Part shown: positions 1-7,089 of the stretch, in pieces
Numbering within the stretch: the stretch's first letter is position 1
Layout: each line of letters opens with the position of its first letter
Position numbers and translations under genes: made by a program
The notes under the pieces: model-generated
What the model saw: only the letters and a program-made list of their open reading frames with translations
What the model was told of the DNA's origin: nothing
Database searches by the model: none
Assembly: GCA_946479745.1 (NCBI GenBank)
Contig: CAMLGZ010000010.1
Coordinates: forward strand, 43,862 to 107,861
From: an uncultured Pseudoxanthomonas sp.
Lineage (GTDB): Bacteria; Pseudomonadota; Gammaproteobacteria; Xanthomonadales; Xanthomonadaceae
Direction: 5' to 3'
Length of the DNA stretch: 64,000 nucleotides

Positions 1-30
1 CTGCCTTTCCACCCCTCTTGGCGCTGATCG

Positions 31-435
31 ATGGACTCATTCTTCACGGCGGTGTTCTGGTCCGCATTCGCGGCCGTCTTGGCGGTGGCACTCTACTTCA
101 GTCTGAAAGCGAACCGATCCATGCGCGACTCATTCGCTGCGCTCGTCTTCCAGACTCCGGAAGGATCGGTAACAGGGGCCAAGATGCGGGTGGTGAAGGA
201 AGTCCTGGAGAGTACGGGACAGGATCTTGGAGCCTCTCCGACGACCGGCTTCTTCTATTGCGTGGGACCGGGACCGTCCTATTTCGTCGCCATCGCAAAC
301 TTGGAGAGCGCATGGCGAGCCCGGTTTGCCTGGGTCATACGGCCGTTGACCGAAGAGCGAATGCGTGGCGCGCTTGTGGGCGACAGCGTGGCTCTGCAAG
401 CCGCTTTCGACAACAACCTGCGTAAGGTGGGTTAA
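31..435 (+). CDS. Small membrane-anchored protein, unknown function
   Basis: Predicted 134-residue protein with one N-terminal hydrophobic segment (about residues 5-24, FFTAVFWSAFAAVLAVALYF) and a soluble remainder, so probably a type II inner-membrane protein facing the periplasm or a protein with an uncleaved signal. I recognise no family. The ATG lies only 30 bases from the window edge and its ribosome binding site is weak, so the start could be different. It converges on the PLP-dependent lyase gene with only 57 bases between the stop codons and no obvious terminator hairpin. The frame is open throughout with codon use like its neighbours. Confidence 0.5.
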   Translation: MDSFFTAVFWSAFAAVLAVALYFSLKANRSMRDSFAALVFQTPEGSVTGAKMRVVKEVLESTGQDLGASPTTGFFYCVGPGPSYFVAIANLESAWRARFAWVIRPLTEERMRGALVGDSVALQAAFDNNLRKVG

Positions 436-492
436 AACCATTTTAATGGCTGCACACCTGCCCAACTCCCGGCTGGCGGGTCAACACTCACC

Positions 493-1545
493 CTATGCGG
501 TCTGTGGTGAAGGCCCTTCTGTCGCCACCAGCAATACGCGGCTCGTTACGGTCAGTTCGTAAAGCGAGCGCAGATGTGGGTCTCGTGCGACACGAAGCAA
601 CCCTGCCAGGCCCGCCGCTCCCGACTCCGTGGTCTGAGGCCCGCCGGTATGTAGAAGAATATCCTTCGCATTATTCAATCCGTGCTCCCCGACCAGCACG
701 GTTCCCACATTGTGCCGGCGCAGAATTTCCAGCGCCGTAGCCGAAGCGACGCCGCACGACAGCATCTCGGCCGACGTGCCCAGATCGCCCGGTACGCGCT
801 CCGGACGTCCAAGGGCCAGGCCCCGCGTCACGCACGCGGCCGATTCCGGTTCAACCACCACGACTCGGCCTGGTGCCCGCATCACTTCCTTCAACCCATC
901 CGCCAACGCGGCCGCGAGTCCACCCACGCCGGCTTGAACGAATAAATGGCTGGGGGAGTCTCTGATGTCGTCCCGAAACTGCGAACCAAGCTCCTGTGCC
1001 ATCAACGCGTAGCCGGCCATTACGTCCCTGATCACCGGGTCGTTTGGATCGGCGCTGGTGTCCGCGATCAACAAACTGCCGCCGAGCGCCGCGGTTGCCG
1101 CGGCTGCGCCCACGGCGTCGTCATAGGTTCCGCGCACCCAGACGATCTCGCCACCGCAGGCTTCGATGCGGCGTGCGCGTGCGGGGCTGACGCTTACCGG
1201 CAGAAAGATCGAAGCCTGGGCGCCAACCCGTTGCGCCGCGGCAGCTACGGCCAAGCCATGATTGCCGTCGCTGGCGCAGATAAGCCGCGGCAGTGACGCC
1301 TGCGAAGACCGGCTATCGAGCAGATCCGCCAACTCGACGCTGGCGTATCGCGCAAGCGCCCGTAACCCCGCGACCATTCCTCCCAGCACCTTGAAGTTGC
1401 CAAGGGGACGCGCCGCCTCGACTTTCACCAGGACGCGTCCCACTTCCGCCATGCGCGCAAGCTCGGGCAGATCGATCAATGGAGTGGGGCGATAGTCCGG
1501 CCACAGGCGGTGGATTTCAGGCAGATCGGGTGAGAGGTCGTTCAT
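493..1545 (-). CDS. PLP-dependent lyase (threonine dehydratase / diaminopropionate ammonia-lyase type)
   Basis: 350-residue fold-type II PLP enzyme. The probable Schiff-base lysine is Lys52 in the motif LGNFKVLGG; a SDGNHGLA loop (substrate/carboxylate binding) and a QAGVGGLAAAL glycine loop (cofactor phosphate) follow. The N-terminal YRPTPLIDLPELA resembles diaminopropionate ammonia-lyases and threonine deaminases, which eliminate ammonia from short hydroxy- or diamino acids to give 2-oxoacids. The exact substrate cannot be read from the sequence. I chose the ATG at 1545 because homology begins right after it; the frame stays open upstream into the regulator gene but looks non-coding there. 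It lies downstream of an Lrp/AsnC regulator on the same strand, which probably controls it. Confidence 0.8.
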   Translation of the reverse strand: MNDLSPDLPEIHRLWPDYRPTPLIDLPELARMAEVGRVLVKVEAARPLGNFKVLGGMVAGLRALARYASVELADLLDSRSSQASLPRLICASDGNHGLAVAAAAQRVGAQASIFLPVSVSPARARRIEACGGEIVWVRGTYDDAVGAAAATAALGGSLLIADTSADPNDPVIRDVMAGYALMAQELGSQFRDDIRDSPSHLFVQAGVGGLAAALADGLKEVMRAPGRVVVVEPESAACVTRGLALGRPERVPGDLGTSAEMLSCGVASATALEILRRHNVGTVLVGEHGLNNAKDILLHTGGPQTTESGAAGLAGLLRVARDPHLRSLYELTVTSRVLLVATEGPSPQTA

Positions 1546-1649
1546 GCGGCCAGTGTTGCCGACAGGCCGTGCCGAATGGCCGCAATCGGCGCGCCGTCGA
1601 TGCAGGCAAACGGCGCATCCACGGAAGGCCGCCGCTGGATCAGCCGGCG

Positions 1650-2123
1650 CTAGTCGACATCGAGCGGCACAGGAATGGTCAGCCCACGCTTGACCACGCC
1701 AAGCGCGACATTGGTCGTAAAGCGATGCACGTTGGGGTTCTCGCTGACCAGGCGCGACATGAGCGCGTCGTAGGTCTCGGTATCGGGCGCGGTGATGATC
1801 AAGACGAAGTCGGCTTCCCCGGTCACATAGAAAGCCTGCTGGATATGGTCCTGCGCGGTCAGCCACACGCGCAGTTGCGACAGGAGCTCGGGCCGCTCCC
1901 GCTCGACTTGCAGCGAGACGACGAAGAAAGTGGGGCGGCCGATCTTGTTGGGATCCAGGATCACGGTTTCCCGGGCGATAACCCCCTGCGCGCGCATGCG
2001 GCGCAGGCGCCGCTGTACCGCAGAAGGCGAGAGGTGCACCTGTTCGGCCAATTGCTCCGCGGTGCGGGACGCGTCCTCCTGGATCAGGTTGAGCAGCTGG
2101 CGGTCGAAGCGGTCTAGTTCCAT
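1650..2123 (-). CDS. Lrp/AsnC family transcriptional regulator
   Basis: 157-residue feast/famine regulator. An N-terminal winged helix (about residues 1-60; LDRFDRQLLNLIQEDA, then SPSAVQRRLRRM as recognition helix) is followed by a RAM ligand-binding domain (about 65-150) with the typical VTGEADFVLIITAPD stretch. Such proteins bind amino acids and act as octamers on nearby promoters. The gene is divergent from the M20 dipeptidase and lies upstream of the PLP lyase on its own strand, so control of amino-acid or dipeptide breakdown by both neighbours is a reasonable inference. The start ATG at 2123 matches the usual family N-terminus; a longer reading frame upstream has no family similarity. 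Confidence 0.92.
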   Translation of the reverse strand: MELDRFDRQLLNLIQEDASRTAEQLAEQVHLSPSAVQRRLRRMRAQGVIARETVILDPNKIGRPTFFVVSLQVERERPELLSQLRVWLTAQDHIQQAFYVTGEADFVLIITAPDTETYDALMSRLVSENPNVHRFTTNVALGVVKRGLTIPVPLDVD

Positions 2124-2238
2124 TGCAACGCACTCTACCTTTGGCGATCGGGGAAAAACCGCAAAACAGGACCGGAAATCGCGCGAAACAACCGCGCTTG
2201 TGCCCCTAGCATTCCAGTTTCCATCTGGAGGCCGGCTA

Positions 2239-3657
2239 GTGGATCTCAATCGTCTCAGGGGCTTCGTCGAGCATACGTGGGAGACCGACGTCATGCCCGC
2301 GTTGCTTGAATACATCGCCATCCCCTGCGAATCGCCCGCGTTCGATCCGGATTGGGCCGGCAGCGGGCACATGGACCAGGCAGTGGAGCTGATGGTCGAA
2401 TGGATGCGTGCGCGAATCGATGCGTTAACGGGCGCTACGGTCGAAGTCGTCCGTCTGCCCGGGCGCACGCCGCTGCTTCTGGTGGACGTACCCGGCGAGG
2501 TGCGAGCGCCGGTGCTGATTTACGGCCATCTCGACAAGCAGCCTGCGATGGACGGGTGGAGCGCGGGCCGAAGCGCATGGATGCCGAACCTGGAAGGCGA
2601 CCGGCTGTATGGCCGTGGTGGAGCCGACGATGGCTATGCTCTGTTCAGCGCGATCACCGCCCTGCTGGCATTACGCGAGCAGAATCTGCCGCATGCTCGC
2701 TGCATCCTCATGATCGAGGCATGCGAGGAGTCCGGCAGCGCCGACCTACCGTACTACGTGGAGCATCTGGCTCTCCGGCTCGGCGTCCCGGCGGTGATCG
2801 TGGCGCTCGATGCGGGCTGCGGAAATTACGACCAACTTTGGCTGACCACCTCCTTGCGCGGGCAAGCCGCCGGCACGTTGACGGTCCGGGTGCTGCGGGA
2901 AGGCATACATTCGGGCGAGGCGTCGGGCATTGTGCCGGCGAGTTTCCGGATTGCCCGCCATCTGCTGTCGCGGCTCGAAAATCCGCAAACAGGAGAGGTC
3001 GTAGCGGACTTCCATACCCTCATACCAGAGGCAAGGATGCTGCAGGCAGGCGCTGCGGCCACTGCATTGGGCGACGGCCTGTTCGGCCTGCTGCCGTTTG
3101 TGCCCGACGCGCGTCCGGTGACCGACGACCTCGCCGAACTCGCCTTGAATCGGACATGGCGTCCTCAACTCGCCGTCACCGGCCTGGACGGTCTGCCGGC
3201 CGTGATCGATGCCGCGGCAGTCATGCAGCCGGCTACAGCGCTCAAGCTCAGTCTGCGATTGCCGCCGACCGTCGATCCCGACGCGGCGGCCCACCGTATG
3301 AAATCGCTGCTGGAGACAGATCCTCCGTATGGCAGCGAAGTGACTTTCCAGATCGATCAGGCATCGAAGGGCTGGAATGCGCGTCCGATGAAGCCTTGGT
3401 TGCAGGCCAGCCTGGACACGGCCTCACGCAACGCGTTCGGATATCCTGCCGCGCTGATCGGAGGAGGTGGGGGAATACCCTTCCTGGCGATGCTGGGTGA
3501 GCGCTTCCCGGACGCGCAGTTCGTGGTTACCGGCGTACTGGGGCCGCAGTCCAATGCCCATGGTCCGAACGAGTTCCTGCACCTGCCGACCGCCAAGCGG
3601 ATCACGGCGGTGGTGGCGCATCTTCTTCATGAAGCGGCGACTGTATCTTCGGAATGA
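2239..3657 (+). CDS. M20 family metallo-dipeptidase
   Basis: 472-residue zinc peptidase of the M20 (CNDP/ArgE-DapE-like) family. Metal ligands are visible: His97 and Asp99 in YGHLDKQP, the bridging Asp in RGGADDG, the Glu163-Glu164 pair in EACEESGS, and the distal His in NAHGPNE near the C-terminus. A lid/dimerisation domain lies in the middle. It should cleave dipeptides or N-acylated amino acids in the cytoplasm. I place the start at GTG 2239, nine bases after GGAG; the frame runs further upstream but only as the antisense of the Lrp gene. The divergent Lrp/AsnC gene is the likely regulator. Confidence 0.88.
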   Translation: MDLNRLRGFVEHTWETDVMPALLEYIAIPCESPAFDPDWAGSGHMDQAVELMVEWMRARIDALTGATVEVVRLPGRTPLLLVDVPGEVRAPVLIYGHLDKQPAMDGWSAGRSAWMPNLEGDRLYGRGGADDGYALFSAITALLALREQNLPHARCILMIEACEESGSADLPYYVEHLALRLGVPAVIVALDAGCGNYDQLWLTTSLRGQAAGTLTVRVLREGIHSGEASGIVPASFRIARHLLSRLENPQTGEVVADFHTLIPEARMLQAGAAATALGDGLFGLLPFVPDARPVTDDLAELALNRTWRPQLAVTGLDGLPAVIDAAAVMQPATALKLSLRLPPTVDPDAAAHRMKSLLETDPPYGSEVTFQIDQASKGWNARPMKPWLQASLDTASRNAFGYPAALIGGGGGIPFLAMLGERFPDAQFVVTGVLGPQSNAHGPNEFLHLPTAKRITAVVAHLLHEAATVSSE

Positions 3658-3662
3658 CCCGG

Positions 3663-3730
3663 CCCTTCCAAAGCCGCCCTTCCAAAGCCGCCCTTTCAAA
3701 GCCGCCCTTTCAAAGCCGCCCTTTCAAAGC
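3663..3730. repeat. 14-bp direct tandem repeat, about 4.9 copies
   Basis: Five head-to-tail units of 14 bases with consensus CCCTTTCAAAGCCG. The first two units carry C instead of T at the sixth base, the last three are identical, and the last is cut after 12 bases. The array fills the gap between the dipeptidase stop and the GST ribosome binding site. The identity of the last units suggests recent slippage. It could tune readthrough or promoter spacing for the GST gene; that is inference. Confidence 0.9.
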
Positions 3731-3752
3731 ATGATCCATCCAAGAGAGACCT

Positions 3753-4370
3753 ATGAAGCTCCTGTACCAGACCCATTCTCCGTATGCGCGTAAAGCACTC
3801 GTGTTCGCTCATGAGGCCGGAATCGCCGGCCGGATCGAGGTCGTGCATCATGAAACAAGCCCGACCCAGCGAAACGAGCAGGTGTTCGGCGAGAATCCAT
3901 TGGGAAAAGTTCCGGTGCTTTTACGCCCGGGCATGGCGCCGATCTTCGACTCGGACGTCATCTGCGCTTACCTGGACACCTTGCATGACGGGCCCGCGCT
4001 GATACCGGGCCATGGGGAAACACGATGGCAGGCGCTGAAGGTTCAGGCCATTGCGCAAGGCATGGCCGATGCCGGCATCGCGGTGCGCTGGGAAACGGTG
4101 CGCCGCCCGGAGCCGTTGCGCTACGCGCCGTTGCGCGATGGCTATGTGGAAAAGCTGACGACCAGCTATGACTGGTTGGAGCGGGAGCTGGATGCCGACT
4201 CCCCGGTCCACGTGGGGCATATCGCGCTGGCGACGACCTTGAGCTGGTTGGAGTTCCGCGAGCTTCCGGACTTCCGGGCCGGGCGTCCGCGTTTGGCGGC
4301 GTGGGTCGACGCGTTTCAGGAGAGAGCATCGATGCGCGCGACTCCCTTGTCCGGGGAAACGCACGACTGA
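3753..4370 (+). CDS. Glutathione S-transferase family protein
   Basis: 205-residue GST-fold protein. The N-terminal thioredoxin-like domain (about 1-80) has the SPYARKALVFAHEAG opening and the cis-Pro region LGKVPVL followed by IFDSDVICAYLD, where the DSD/ESxxI type motif binds the gamma-glutamyl part of glutathione. The all-helical C-terminal domain (about 90-200) carries the ALATTLSWLEFR segment that matches the N-capping box region. Substrate unknown. A second GST gene follows 65 bases downstream, so the two may be cotranscribed. The start ATG has GAGAGACCT upstream. The 14-bp repeat array lies immediately upstream. Confidence 0.88.
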   Translation: MKLLYQTHSPYARKALVFAHEAGIAGRIEVVHHETSPTQRNEQVFGENPLGKVPVLLRPGMAPIFDSDVICAYLDTLHDGPALIPGHGETRWQALKVQAIAQGMADAGIAVRWETVRRPEPLRYAPLRDGYVEKLTTSYDWLERELDADSPVHVGHIALATTLSWLEFRELPDFRAGRPRLAAWVDAFQERASMRATPLSGETHD

Positions 4371-4435
4371 CCAGACTGGCTCAGAATGCATTTTCTTTCG
4401 TGCCTCCTGGCCTCTGTTTCGAAGGACCACACGCA

Positions 4436-5074
4436 ATGAAACTGCTCTTCAGCCGCAACCCCAACCCACGCCTTGCAGTGGCGGTGGCACGCCACCTGGA
4501 AGCTGAAGTCGAGTTCGAGTTCGCCGCGCCGCAGGCTCCGGGCCAAAGCGAGCGGTATCGCGCGCTGAATCCGAATTTGCTGTTGCCCATACTGGTGGTC
4601 CCGGGCAAGAACCTCTGGGAAGCCGACGCGATCGCCTGCCGGCTGTCGCGCGACATGCGTTCGGATTTCTGGCGCACCGACGACGACGAGCCGGAGATGG
4701 TGCAATGGATCAGTTGGGGCAAGGAGAATTTCGCCAGAGCCTGCGACATGGTGCATTTCGAACGCGGCACAAAGCAGCGGTACGGGCTTGGCCCGTTGGA
4801 TCAGCAGCAGGTGGAGGAGGGTTTGAGGCGCTTCGGCACGGCTGCTGCAATCCTCGATGCCGAGCTTTCCAGGCGGGCATGGGTGGTTGGGGAGTCGGTG
4901 TCCTATGCCGACTTCCGGATGGCCGCGTTCCTGCCCTTCAACGACGTCGCAGGACTGCCGCTGAGCGAATACCCGTCGCTCAAGCGGTGGTATGGCCAGC
5001 TTGAAGCCATCGACGCGTGGCGCGATCCGTTCAAGGGACTGGATGCGCCCCCATTGCCGCCGGTGCCGGCCTGA
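4436..5074 (+). CDS. Glutathione S-transferase family protein, second copy
   Basis: 212-residue GST-like protein, only distantly similar to the preceding one. The N-terminal domain begins MKLLFSRNPNPRLAVAVARHL and carries NPNLLLPILV at the cis-Pro position and WEADAIACRLSR at the glutathione-binding motif position, where the usual ES/DS is EAD. The C-terminal helical domain includes VGESVSYADFRMAAFL. Closest in style to GSTs related to eukaryotic elongation factor 1-gamma/Ure2-type proteins, but I cannot assign a substrate. The ATG at 4436 was chosen over an upstream in-frame start at 4301, which overlaps the end of the first GST gene. Confidence 0.82.
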   Translation: MKLLFSRNPNPRLAVAVARHLEAEVEFEFAAPQAPGQSERYRALNPNLLLPILVVPGKNLWEADAIACRLSRDMRSDFWRTDDDEPEMVQWISWGKENFARACDMVHFERGTKQRYGLGPLDQQQVEEGLRRFGTAAAILDAELSRRAWVVGESVSYADFRMAAFLPFNDVAGLPLSEYPSLKRWYGQLEAIDAWRDPFKGLDAPPLPPVPA

Positions 5075-5170
5075 TTTTCTCCCCTCAACACGAATTTCTC
5101 CCCTTGGTTTAACGCGGTCTGCTGTCTCATCGGGCACACTAGGCGGGTGGGAAAAGGCCGGGGGGCTGAA

Positions 5171-5677
5171 GTGGACGAAGAAGTAAACGAGTTGGACGGC
5201 CTGTGGGGATGGCTGCTGCTCTTCACCGGATTTGTGATTCTGAAGATTGTCAGGATCGGCTTCCTGATCGCTTCCACTTTCCTGCCCCTGTTTAGCGGCG
5301 ACAACTGGCATGCGCTTACCAGTCCGGATTCGCCTGCCTACCATCCCCTGTGGGAACGCGTCCTTCTTTTCGAACTGGCCGGCCATATCGTCATTGGCGC
5401 CATGGCCATGATCGCTCTTGCGTTGCTGGTCGTCCGTTCCTCGTATGCCCCGAAGTTTTCCATCGGCTTGTTGATGGCAAGTTTCGCGGTGGCTGCCGCC
5501 AATTATTTCCTGGCGGCGCAGGTCCCCTCGATTGCGGGCCAAGGGACCGGCTACGAGAGCCTCGCCGTACTGGTTCGCGCGGCCCTGGCGATGCTGGTCT
5601 GGGTGCCGTACTTCCTGGTGTCCAAACGCGTCAAAGCGACCTTCGCCTATTCGCCACAGCTCAGCGAATCATCCTGA
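5171..5677 (+). CDS. DUF2569-type integral membrane protein
   Basis: About 168 residues with four predicted membrane helices (roughly LDGLWGWLLLFTGFVIL, LLFELAGHIVIGAMAMIAL, FSIGLLMASFAVAAANYFL and VLVRAALAMLVWVPYFLV). The opening GLWGWL and the closing WVPYFLVSKRVKATF fit the DUF2569 family, whose function is unknown. I prefer GTG 5171, preceded by a run of six G at a good distance, over GTG 5147, which would add eight residues. It stands alone between the GST pair and the convergent hydrolase gene. Confidence 0.75.
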   Translation: MDEEVNELDGLWGWLLLFTGFVILKIVRIGFLIASTFLPLFSGDNWHALTSPDSPAYHPLWERVLLFELAGHIVIGAMAMIALALLVVRSSYAPKFSIGLLMASFAVAAANYFLAAQVPSIAGQGTGYESLAVLVRAALAMLVWVPYFLVSKRVKATFAYSPQLSESS

Positions 5678-5751
5678 TAGCTCTGAACGCCGGTGCCACG
5701 ACCACCACAGTCAATACGGGTTGGACAAGAGCATAGGCCGGGTTGGTTTCC

Positions 5752-6618
5752 TCACCGGCCAATAGACGCATCGCAGCGTCGACAGAAATTTCCCAGCGTT
5801 GCCACGAACTCCTTTGGCGCTTCCAGTGGCGAAAACTCGCCGCCCGGAATCACCGCATGCTCCAGTTCCGAAACACCGGCATGCCTGAGGCCCTGCAGGT
5901 AGTCGTCGATCTGTTTCGCATCCGCGTCGCCGCGGAGGTACAGCATGGGCGTGCGTATCGACTTCGCTACCGCATTCCGTTCGGCGTCGGGTTCAAGGGA
6001 ACGATACCAATCGAATCCCGCCTTCAGCGCGTCCGGCCGCGTGTACGCATCGACAAATGCCGCGCGCATAGGCTCGGTTATCTTTTTGGGGTCTCCAGCC
6101 AGAATGTCGATGAAAAAATCGAAATACGGGCGCTCGCGGCCGGCCACCATGGTTTCGGGCAACCCGGGAATGGCATGAAAGGCGAAATGCCAGATGCGTG
6201 GATCGGCGATCAATCTGGACCAGGGATCCAGGCCGGGGATCACGGTATTCATGACGACAGCGCCGGCGATGCGATCGGCGTGGTCGCGTGCCGCAGCGAA
6301 GGCGATCATGCCGCCGATATCCAGTCCGGCGATCGCGATGGACCTGGCGCCCAGCGTTTCAGCGGCTTGCAAGACGATATCGGCCAATGCGGTCTTCTCT
6401 GCCGACGATGGTGCGCCGCGTGAAGCGCCCACTGCGGGCAGATCGAACGCCAGAACGAACCTGTCCGCCGCCAGTTCCTCAAGGACTCCCTCATAGAGAG
6501 CGCTGCAGTGCGGCCAGCCATGCAACAGAACGAGCGCTGGATTTTCGTTGGTGCCTGCAGCGCGGAATCCCAGCTCAATAGGACCCACTGCAACGGTCTC
6601 AGGCTTGTTCTTGGACAT
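5752..6618 (-). CDS. Alpha/beta hydrolase with Asp nucleophile (epoxide hydrolase/dehalogenase-like)
   Basis: 288-residue alpha/beta hydrolase. HGWPH forms the oxyanion region and GLDIGG presents Asp100 at the nucleophile elbow, the layout of epoxide hydrolases and haloalkane/haloacetate dehalogenases rather than esterases. RGDAD is the probable acid strand. At the place where the family has a catalytic His (usually GHF-xEAP), this protein reads PGGEFSPLEAP, so the His appears to be replaced by Glu. Start ATG 6618 has GGAGGAAA upstream on its strand; a longer frame upstream lacks similarity. It is monocistronic and divergent from the TonB receptor region. Confidence 0.82.
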   Translation of the reverse strand: MSKNKPETVAVGPIELGFRAAGTNENPALVLLHGWPHCSALYEGVLEELAADRFVLAFDLPAVGASRGAPSSAEKTALADIVLQAAETLGARSIAIAGLDIGGMIAFAAARDHADRIAGAVVMNTVIPGLDPWSRLIADPRIWHFAFHAIPGLPETMVAGRERPYFDFFIDILAGDPKKITEPMRAAFVDAYTRPDALKAGFDWYRSLEPDAERNAVAKSIRTPMLYLRGDADAKQIDDYLQGLRHAGVSELEHAVIPGGEFSPLEAPKEFVATLGNFCRRCDASIGR

Positions 6619-7089
6619 TTTTCCTCCGAGGCAGTCGCTGGAAACCAGGGGAAGGAGGCGATGGCGCAGAAGCGCGAGCGAAACGTAATTTGGATTTTCG
6701 ATATTCGCCCGTACGCCGGTGCGGATTGCCAAAACATCGTTCCAGGCCGCCGCATGCCGGCCGCGCTGGTGAGAGGCGGCGTAAAAAAACAAGGCATCGA
6801 ATGCGGCGCAACGACATAGATTGCACGTCCTGTCCGTCTACGTCGCGTGATTGGAATGATTTCTGCGAATCGCTTCGATGGCCTTCAAGAAAAACACTTT
6901 TTTAGATCGTTCTAAAATGGTGATCCAAGCCGCATATTTAGATCGATTTTGTCGCGTATGGTCGCACTGAGGGATCGATGTCACACGGCTGACATCCTCG
7001 GCAAGCCGAAGCGAACGCGGTGGTTCTGAAATCCAAGTCTGTCCATCGCGGTCGGACCATTAGCCAATTCAACATCAGGAGGGGGCTCC
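6619..7089. promoter_or_regulatory. Intergenic control region between hydrolase and TonB receptor
   Basis: This 470-base gap separates two divergent genes and holds no convincing coding sequence. It contains an AT-rich palindrome at 6900-6917 and a second, similar half-site (TTTAGATCGATTTT) at 6938-6951. The receptor's ribosome binding site AGGAGGGGG lies at 7077-7085. The two related sites about 35 bases apart look like operators. Confidence 0.45.
6900..6917. promoter_or_regulatory. Palindromic putative operator TTTTAGA-TCGT-TCTAAAA
   Basis: Perfect inverted repeat with 7-base arms around a 4-base centre. A partial second copy follows at 6938-6951. Its size and symmetry fit a dimeric helix-turn-helix regulator site. 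No regulator gene is adjacent, so the binding protein is unknown. Confidence 0.45.

Noticed and set aside
493..2133. A 546-codon minus-strand frame joining the PLP lyase to upstream sequence
   Set aside because: The first 196 codons overlap the Lrp/AsnC gene in another frame and have no similarity to the enzyme; the ATG at 1545 is the natural start. A fusion protein is not supported.
3663..3730. CRISPR array
   Set aside because: The units are 14 bases, directly adjacent without spacers, so this is a simple tandem repeat.
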